Shown: positions 1-3,768 of the stretch, in pieces | How the letters are laid out: each line of letters begins with the position of its first letter | Numbering within the stretch: position 1 is the first letter of the stretch | From: an uncultured Clostridia bacterium | GTDB taxonomy: Bacteria > Bacillota > Clostridia > Oscillospirales > CAG-272 | Reading direction: 5' to 3' | DNA: 7,664 nt | Assembly (NCBI GenBank): GCA_937884385.1 | Contig: CALGCW010000155.1 | Location: forward strand, 1 to 7,664 | Made by a program: the position numbers and the translations under genes | Notes under the pieces: generated by a model | What the model saw: only the letters and a program-made list of their open reading frames with translations | What the model was told of the DNA's origin: nothing | The model's database searches: none

Positions 1-246
1 ATTTTCATGAACGCCCTCAAAAGGAGTTGAGGAATTACCGGTTTTCAGATTTGCGATAAAATCTTCTCCGATCTGATCTATCGCTACGTCATGCAGCAAG
101 ACCGTTTTTTCTATCTTAAGCTGGTAATGTCCGATCAAGGTCAGACTTGTCAGCAAGGCGCAAAGAGAGAAAATGATCAGCATAAACAGGATAGCGTTTT
201 CAAGCGCCATACCGCTCTTGCTTTTAAGTATCTGCTTCAACCTCAT
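1..246 (-). CDS. Prepilin-like membrane protein, 3' end beyond the window (partial)
   Basis: The visible 82 residues begin MRLKQILKSKSGMALENAIL and stay open to the left edge, so the C-terminus is missing. A short basic leader (about 12 residues) ends in Ser-Gly and is followed by Met-Ala-Leu-Glu and a hydrophobic stretch of about 20 residues (ILFMLIIFSLCALLTSLTLI). This layout fits a type III (prepilin peptidase) signal, but the glutamate is at +4 rather than the usual +5 after the predicted Gly cleavage site, so it is an atypical pilin or a small PilX-like or other accessory pilus protein. The ATG lies one base after the stop of the preceding prepilin gene (TAATATG) and has an AAGGGGG ribosome binding site, so the two are co-transcribed and probably translationally coupled. 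The role in a type IV pilus or competence pseudopilus is inferred from context. Confidence 0.7.
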   Translation of the reverse strand, partial: MRLKQILKSKSGMALENAILFMLIIFSLCALLTSLTLIGHYQLKIEKTVLLHDVAIDQIGEDFIANLKTGNSSTPFEGVHEN

Positions 247-247
247 A

Positions 248-661
248 TTACGCCCCCTTCTTATACTCAAGCAGGATGATCTCGTCGCCGTCCTTGTCGG
301 CTACGGAAATCTTCAATTCAGGACGTGCGTTTTGAGGATAACTCACAGTTATATCTGCCGTGAATTTGTGTTTCTCTGAGGTATAAGTATAAACACCGTC
401 AGCGGTTTTCGCTTCTTTAAGATCAACCTCCTCCGAAAAAGCGACAAGAGAAACAAATTTGTCCTCCGTATCTGCCGCCTTAAAGCTCTCCCAGACGTTA
501 TCGGCAAAGCTCTGAGCGTGAGATTTGTTGATCGCGTTTACCTTTGTCGCAACCGACGACAGCGAGATCGAAAGCGCACTCACGCTTACTATCACGATAA
601 CCGAAAGAGCGATAACTACCTCAACGAGAGAATAACCGTTTTTGCGATTTATTTTACTCAC
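248..661 (-). CDS. Type IV prepilin / pseudopilin, 137 aa
   Basis: This is a small secreted filament subunit or minor pilin. A nine-residue leader ends in Asn-Gly, followed by YSLVEVVIAL. The prepilin peptidase would cut after Gly9, leaving Tyr+1 and the conserved Glu+5, and residues about 10-30 form the hydrophobic N-terminal helix. The remaining 100 or so residues form a short polar head that I cannot assign to a named pilin; it contains no cysteine. The start is GTG at 661, chosen because a near-perfect ribosome binding site (GAGGAGGTGG) ends 6 bases upstream and because the cleavage motif then sits at a normal distance. The gene overlaps the end of the upstream prepilin gene by 8 bp and abuts the downstream one. 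Whether it is a major pilin, minor pilin or competence pseudopilin cannot be told from the sequence. Confidence 0.85.
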   Translation of the reverse strand: MSKINRKNGYSLVEVVIALSVIVIVSVSALSISLSSVATKVNAINKSHAQSFADNVWESFKAADTEDKFVSLVAFSEEVDLKEAKTADGVYTYTSEKHKFTADITVSYPQNARPELKISVADKDGDEIILLEYKKGA

Positions 662-1196
662 GCGTTGCCACCTCCTCTATCGTGCCGCATCGGAGCGAGA
701 ACACAAAGCTGCTCTCTACCCTCTGCCCGTTCTTTCCGATTCGGTAGGTTACGCATTTTATGAGCTTGGGTTCGGCATTACTCTCATCGGTACCGATGTC
801 AGTAGTAAAGGTCATGCCGTCAATGGCGTCAAGACCTTCTCTTTTTTCTTCTCCCAGCTTGAGAACCCCGTCCTTAAAGCTTACGGACTTTGGGGTTCCG
901 TTCTGTGTAACGGTAAGCGCTCCGTCAGTTACTGTAAACACGTTACCTTGAACGTCGTTTTCCGCCGCCCAAGTGCAAAGCTTTTCCTTGAGCATAGCGT
1001 GATCCTCTAAAAATTGATACTCAGCTGAATTTTCAGCCGCAAAGCCGTGCATCAGCACGGAAAAGGAGACTATCATAGTCGTAAGGATCGCTAAGAGCGC
1101 CAAGACAACAGAAAGCTCGACAAGAGTAAAACCGCTCTTGCCGCTCTTTGAGTTATGAGATTTTTGCACCCTGATATCCCTTATTTTTTCGCACAT
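654..1196 (-). CDS. Type IV prepilin / pseudopilin, about 180 aa
   Basis: This is the first gene of the prepilin operon. A leader of 22 residues rich in Lys and Ser ends in Ser-Gly and is followed by FTLVELSVVLALLAILTTMI, the canonical class III signal with cleavage before Phe, Glu at +5 and a hydrophobic helix. The head of about 140 residues shows no domain I recognise; it contains three cysteines, one of them near the C-terminus (SLRCGTIEE). I start it at ATG 1196. A TTG nine bases upstream (1205) is also in frame and would lengthen the leader by three residues. Neither start has a strong Shine-Dalgarno site, unlike every other gene here; only a weak AAGAAAG is present. An intrinsic terminator ends 17 bp before the ATG and no promoter fits in between, so expression seems to depend on readthrough from the RNA upstream. 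Confidence 0.87.
   Translation of the reverse strand: MCEKIRDIRVQKSHNSKSGKSGFTLVELSVVLALLAILTTMIVSFSVLMHGFAAENSAEYQFLEDHAMLKEKLCTWAAENDVQGNVFTVTDGALTVTQNGTPKSVSFKDGVLKLGEEKREGLDAIDGMTFTTDIGTDESNAEPKLIKCVTYRIGKNGQRVESSFVFSLRCGTIEEVATRE
668..677 (-). promoter_or_regulatory. Ribosome binding site that decides a GTG start
   Basis: On the minus strand this reads GAGGAGGTGG, almost fully complementary to the 16S 3' end, and lies 6 bases before the GTG at 661. It sits inside the end of the upstream prepilin gene and is the main reason for choosing GTG 661 as the start. Confidence 0.8.
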
Positions 1197-1213
1197 AGTT
1201 TCCAATCTTTCTT

Positions 1214-1264
1214 AAAAAAAGGCGCAAGCGCTCCTGCACCCGCAAGGAGTGCAGAGTGCTTGCG
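1214..1264 (-). terminator. Intrinsic terminator just upstream of the prepilin operon
   Basis: Read on the minus strand, the arm at 1264-1249 (CGCAAGCACTCTGCAC) pairs with 1239-1223 (GTGCAGGAGCGCTTGCG), leaving one A/C mismatch and one bulged G, so about 15 base pairs close a 9-nt loop. Two C residues and then seven U follow (1220-1214). This is a strong Rho-independent terminator. It ends the structured RNA that starts near 1471 and precedes the prepilin ATG at 1196 by only 17 bp, a position typical of attenuators and of riboswitch expression platforms. Confidence 0.88.
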
Positions 1265-1471
1265 TTTCAATTTGCTTTACTTTTGTTCAAGTGCTCGCTT
1301 GACTGTCGGTCGGCTTCGTAAAGATATACCGCAGAACAGTCAGCCGTTAGCTCTATGCGATTGCATTAAGCCCTGCAATTTTACCGTTGGCAAATTCAAA
1401 TATATTCATCAACAACGATATAAGCGTCAACGCCGCTTATTGCGAGATCATATAATAATAGACGAATTGTT
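1214..1471 (-). ncRNA. Structured non-coding RNA or 5' leader RNA, about 258 nt (raiA-type candidate)
   Basis: The segment lies between a perfect SigA promoter and an intrinsic terminator and holds no convincing reading frame. Visible pairings on the transcript strand, from the 5' end: CAACAA with CG after a two-base bulge (1472-1463) pairs with CGTTGTTG (1417-1410); inside it is a 7-bp hairpin (1440-1434 with 1426-1420). AATTTGC (1396-1390) pairs over about 115 nt with GCAAATT (1275-1269), closing a domain. That domain contains a 6-bp hairpin ATTGCA/TGCAAT (1379-1360) with loop GGGCTTAA. It also contains two interlocking helices, CGGCT (1346-1342) with AGCCG (1315-1311) and GACTGT (1341-1336) with ACAGTC (1306-1301), whose order A-B-A'-B' makes an H-type pseudoknot. 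Length without the terminator (about 205 nt), own promoter and terminator, and host group suit the raiA RNA motif, but I could not check the consensus. A riboswitch-type leader of the prepilin genes is the alternative. Confidence 0.7.
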
Positions 1472-1478
1472 GGATTAT

Positions 1479-1507
1479 ATTATAACACTAAAGCAAGTAT
1501 TTGTCAA
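1479..1507 (-). promoter_or_regulatory. Perfect-consensus SigA promoter of the structured RNA
   Basis: On the minus strand TTGACA (1507-1502) and TATAAT (1484-1479) are separated by exactly 17 bp. Both hexamers match the vegetative consensus without a mismatch. A second TATAAT overlaps slightly downstream (1479-1474) but would have a poorer spacing. The predicted start is around A1471. Such a complete consensus is rare in front of ordinary genes and suits a highly expressed RNA. Confidence 0.87.
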
Positions 1508-1719
1508 TATTTATAAGATATTTTTTTATTGAAAAAGTGGATTTTATGTGGAAATTATGCATAATCCTGCCTATAAGTAACGAATTTGACAGTCTAATCC
1601 CTTTCGGTATGCATAAAAGATATAATTGGGTGCGGATGCGAAGATCAAGAATGCGATAGCAGCGAAGCGGCATGCTTGCCGCGCTTGCTTAACTCAATTC
1701 AAAGAAAGCGCTTGAGTGT
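1508..1719. other. Intergenic region between the kinase stop and the RNA promoter; inverted repeats, no gene
   Basis: No supported coding region lies here. From the kinase side it holds ACTCAA/TTGAGT arms (1717-1712 and 1697-1692, loop 14 nt). Next comes a 6-bp perfect hairpin GCGGCA-TGCT-TGCCGC (1667-1682) with imperfect extension on both sides. TATGCATA occurs twice (1608-1615 and 1556-1563), the second inside the 12-bp palindrome ATTATGCATAAT (1554-1565). The hairpins lack a T-run on the minus strand, so I see no canonical terminator for the kinase operon, and some readthrough into the RNA region is possible. Confidence 0.6.
1667..1682. repeat. Short perfect inverted repeat downstream of the kinase gene
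   Basis: GCGGCA and TGCCGC flank a TGCT loop. The flanks (AGCGAA on the left, GCTTGCT on the right) add a few more pairs with bulges. There is no T-run on either side, so this is more like a REP-type or transcript-stabilising hairpin than an intrinsic terminator. Confidence 0.55.
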
Positions 1720-2958
1720 TTATAATACAACCTTAAATCCGATATGCGTCGTATCCTTTTTATATGCCGTTATCTCGCCTTTGTGTTTTTCCACGATTGC
1801 CTTTGCCATAGAGAGTCCTACGCCGTAGCCGCCCGTGAAGGTTCTCGCCTTATCTGCGCGATAGAAGCGATCAAACAGTCTATTTAATTCAAGCTCGTCA
1901 ACAGCCGCATAGGTATTTTCAACCGTCAGCACGACCCGTCTGCCTCGGTGAAGCTCAACGCTGATCTCACCGCCTTGATCACAATACTTAACAGCATTGT
2001 CCATCAGAACACCCATAAGTCTGTGCAGGAGCGATTCATCGCCGTGATAGGTGATCTCTTTATCAACGCTTGCGGTAAGGTTCTTCCCTCTCTCTTTGGC
2101 AAGAGGCTCAAATTCTGCAACAGTGTCGGACACAAGCTCTCCGAGAGATACCTCGCTTACGTTCAGCGGCTGTCCTTCCTCGTCCATACGGGAGAGCGCC
2201 ACAAGCTGATTTACAAGCTCGGTCATTCGGTGTCCTTCCGAGCGGATATCGTCAAGCCACTCGTTTTTGCCAAGCTCGGCTTCGGCAATATCGAGGTTTG
2301 CGAGAATTAAGGTCAGCGGAGTTTTCAGCTCGTGGTTAGCGTCTGTGATGAACTGCTTCTGCTTTTCGTAGCTCTCGGCAATCGGCTTTACCGCCTTTTT
2401 AGAGAGCAAGAATATCAGTATGAGTACAAGCGCGGCGCATCCTAGCAGAACGAAGCCTGCAATCGTCATCGACTGCATCAGCGAAGAACGGCTCATACTG
2501 CCGTCCACAAGGACAACTCCATATCCTTTTTCGGTAGAAAACACCCTATAACGATAGTTATATATCCAACCTCGTTCATCGCCTTCGTCTGCCGCATATT
2601 CAGCGTATTCGATTGCTTTTCCCTCCGGAATGGAAAAGATGGACTCCATAAAGGTTTGTAGCACCTTTCCATCTTTATCAAAAAATACAGTAAAATGACG
2701 TGTTGAAAAAGGCGTTTCAGGAGTTATAAATTCAAAGCCTTGGTCATCATGAGGGGGCATTTTATCATGAGGAGGCTTTTCCTGCATAGAGCCGGGAAAT
2801 CTGCCGCCGCCCTCGGATACTCGGTCTGCCAGCATATCCATATTTCTGTTCATTGAGGATATATTGAGTACAAGGATAACGCCGAACACCAAGGCAATAA
2901 CCGTGAGCACCGATACGGTACATATCAGAATGAATTTCCTTTGAAGTCTGTAAATCAT
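1720..2958 (-). CDS. Membrane sensor histidine kinase, 412 aa
   Basis: This is the sensor of a two-component pair with the response regulator directly upstream. Residues 9-32 form the first membrane helix and about 165-186 the second. Between them is an extracytoplasmic sensor of about 130 residues that begins with a Pro/His/Asp-rich stretch (61-72, KPPHDKMPPHDD). The cytoplasmic part has the HisKA H-box ITDANHELKTPL with His209 as phospho-acceptor, the N-box LMDNAVKY with Asn321, an F-box FDRFYRAD (362-369) and the G2 box GGYGVGLSMAKAI (376-388). The usual G1 motif (DxGxG) is not recognisable after VEN (346-348), a feature I have seen in related clostridial kinases. There is no clear HAMP domain. 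The ATG at 2958 is chosen because it overlaps the regulator's stop as ATGA and has GGAGG 7 bases upstream; a longer frame back to 3060 would lie inside the regulator. Signal and target are unknown. Confidence 0.93.
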   Translation of the reverse strand: MIYRLQRKFILICTVSVLTVIALVFGVILVLNISSMNRNMDMLADRVSEGGGRFPGSMQEKPPHDKMPPHDDQGFEFITPETPFSTRHFTVFFDKDGKVLQTFMESIFSIPEGKAIEYAEYAADEGDERGWIYNYRYRVFSTEKGYGVVLVDGSMSRSSLMQSMTIAGFVLLGCAALVLILIFLLSKKAVKPIAESYEKQKQFITDANHELKTPLTLILANLDIAEAELGKNEWLDDIRSEGHRMTELVNQLVALSRMDEEGQPLNVSEVSLGELVSDTVAEFEPLAKERGKNLTASVDKEITYHGDESLLHRLMGVLMDNAVKYCDQGGEISVELHRGRRVVLTVENTYAAVDELELNRLFDRFYRADKARTFTGGYGVGLSMAKAIVEKHKGEITAYKKDTTHIGFKVVL

Positions 2959-3629
2959 ACCGTCGCCTCCAAGGTATAGCCTGCGCCCTTGACGAATTTG
3001 ATCGAAATAGGAGCAGAAAGTCCTTCCAGCTTTTTGCGGATATTGGAGATATGTACCCATACCACGCTTATATCCACGTCGGTGTTCCAGCCCCAGATAT
3101 GCGTGATGAGCTGCTCGGCTGTAACGATGACGCCGCGGTTCTGCATCAGCATCTCCATCACTTGAAATTCCTTGCCACTGAGCGTCTGTGTTTTTCCGTT
3201 ACAAACAAGCTCGTAGGTAGAACGGTTGAGCGAAAGCGCGCCAAAGGTGAGCAGATCGGGAGTGAAATTATCTTTGCGACGGAGCATCGCGCGGACACGT
3301 GCAAGAAGCTCCCCCGTGGAGAAAGGCTTTGGAAGGTAATCGTCTGCCCCCGCGTCAAGTCCTTCAATTATTTGGTCGATCTCACATCGAGCCGTCAGAA
3401 AGAGCGCGGGAGTTGTAATACCGCTTGCGCGGAGCTTGCATAAGAGGCTCACACCGTCCATTCCCGGCATCATAACGTCAAGCACAAGTCCGTCGTATTC
3501 ATCTGAGGAGGCAAAATCAAAAGCGTCTATGCCGTTATCCACGCCGTCAACGGCATAATAATTCAGTTCAAATATATGCACAAGGCTTTTGAGGAGCTTT
3601 GGATCGTCCTCTGCAATTAAAATCCGCAT
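2955..3629 (-). CDS. OmpR/PhoB-family response regulator, 224 aa
   Basis: This is the DNA-binding partner of the kinase that follows. The receiver domain (1-115) has the acidic pair Asp8/Asp9, phospho-acceptor Asp51 in LVLDVMMPGMDG, the switch residue Thr79 and Lys101 in the LPKPF motif. The winged-helix trans_reg_C domain (about 125-222) shows LSGKEFQVMEMLM, a recognition helix around 188-201 (SVVWVHISNIRKKL) and the closing hairpin KFVKGAGYTL. Length and order are normal for the family. The start at 3629 has AAGGAGGCG upstream at good spacing. A separate promoter lies at 3725-3753, so the pair can be transcribed independently of the lipoprotein operon. Candidate targets are the VTC operon upstream or the prepilin/RNA region downstream, but no repeated operator ties it to either. 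Confidence 0.95.
   Translation of the reverse strand: MRILIAEDDPKLLKSLVHIFELNYYAVDGVDNGIDAFDFASSDEYDGLVLDVMMPGMDGVSLLCKLRASGITTPALFLTARCEIDQIIEGLDAGADDYLPKPFSTGELLARVRAMLRRKDNFTPDLLTFGALSLNRSTYELVCNGKTQTLSGKEFQVMEMLMQNRGVIVTAEQLITHIWGWNTDVDISVVWVHISNIRKKLEGLSAPISIKFVKGAGYTLEATV
2966..2970 (-). promoter_or_regulatory. Ribosome binding site that fixes the kinase start
   Basis: GGAGG on the minus strand, 7 bases before ATG 2958 and inside the last codons of the response regulator gene. Together with the ATGA stop/start overlap it makes 2958, not the longer frame beginning at 3060, the start of the kinase. Confidence 0.8.
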
Positions 3630-3668
3630 ATTTGCGCCTCCTTCGTTAATTTTTATCCAAAATTTTTT

Positions 3669-3716
3669 GTAGGGGCGAACTGCGTTCGCCCGCGGGCGTT
3701 CAAAGAACGCCCCTAC
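3669..3716. repeat. Tandem-hairpin intergenic repeat (GTAGGGGCG...CGCCCCTAC)
   Basis: The 48-bp element is bounded by 9-bp inverted arms, GTAGGGGCG (3669-3677) and CGCCCCTAC (3708-3716). Inside are two perfect 8-bp hairpins with 3-nt loops: GGGCGAAC-TGC-GTTCGCCC (3673-3691) and GGGCGTTC-AAA-GAACGCCC (3694-3712), separated by GC. The outer pairing and the two hairpins are mutually exclusive. Its GC content contrasts with the AT-rich flanks, which suggests an inserted repeat. I recall very similar REP/BIME-like elements scattered in Oscillospiraceae genomes, a recollection rather than a search result. There is no U-tract after it on the minus strand, so it is not a standard terminator. It falls in the 5' UTR of the regulator/kinase transcript. 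Confidence 0.85.
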
Positions 3717-3724
3717 GGACGTTA

Positions 3725-3753
3725 ATTATATCATTATTTTGCGGCGTTTGCAA
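3725..3753 (-). promoter_or_regulatory. Near-consensus SigA promoter of the response regulator/kinase pair
   Basis: On the minus strand TTGCAA (3753-3748), a 17-bp spacer and TATAAT (3730-3725), with an extended TGA directly before the -10. The predicted start lies between 3720 and 3716, at the very edge of the tandem-hairpin repeat, giving a 5' UTR of roughly 90 nt. The promoter begins only about 15 bp after the lipoprotein stop codon. Confidence 0.82.
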
Positions 3754-3768
3754 GATAATATTGTTAAA

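Noticed and set aside
1310..1420. Partial likeness to the c-di-GMP-II riboswitch (GATGAAT early, CCGACC late on the transcript strand) upstream of pilin genes.
   Set aside because: The two short matches are about 95 nt apart, roughly twice the distance in the known class as I recall it, and the conserved segment before CCGACC does not match. It stays only a possibility for a covariance-model search.
1155..1532. A 125-residue plus-strand open frame over the RNA region.
   Set aside because: It is antisense to the promoter, RNA and terminator and to the start of the prepilin gene, with no ribosome binding site and a composition unlike a real protein.
1488..1673. A 61-residue minus-strand open frame between the kinase and the RNA.
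   Set aside because: It runs through the RNA promoter's -35 region and the palindromes, has no ribosome binding site and no recognisable features.
2955..3060. Longer kinase form starting at 3060.
   Set aside because: The added 34 residues lie wholly inside the response regulator gene and have no membrane or domain character, whereas ATG 2958 has GGAGG and the ATGA overlap.
3669..3716. The tandem hairpins considered as an intrinsic terminator of the lipoprotein operon.
   Set aside because: On the minus strand the hairpins are followed by ACAAAAAA, not a U-tract, and a good promoter lies between the lipoprotein stop and the element.
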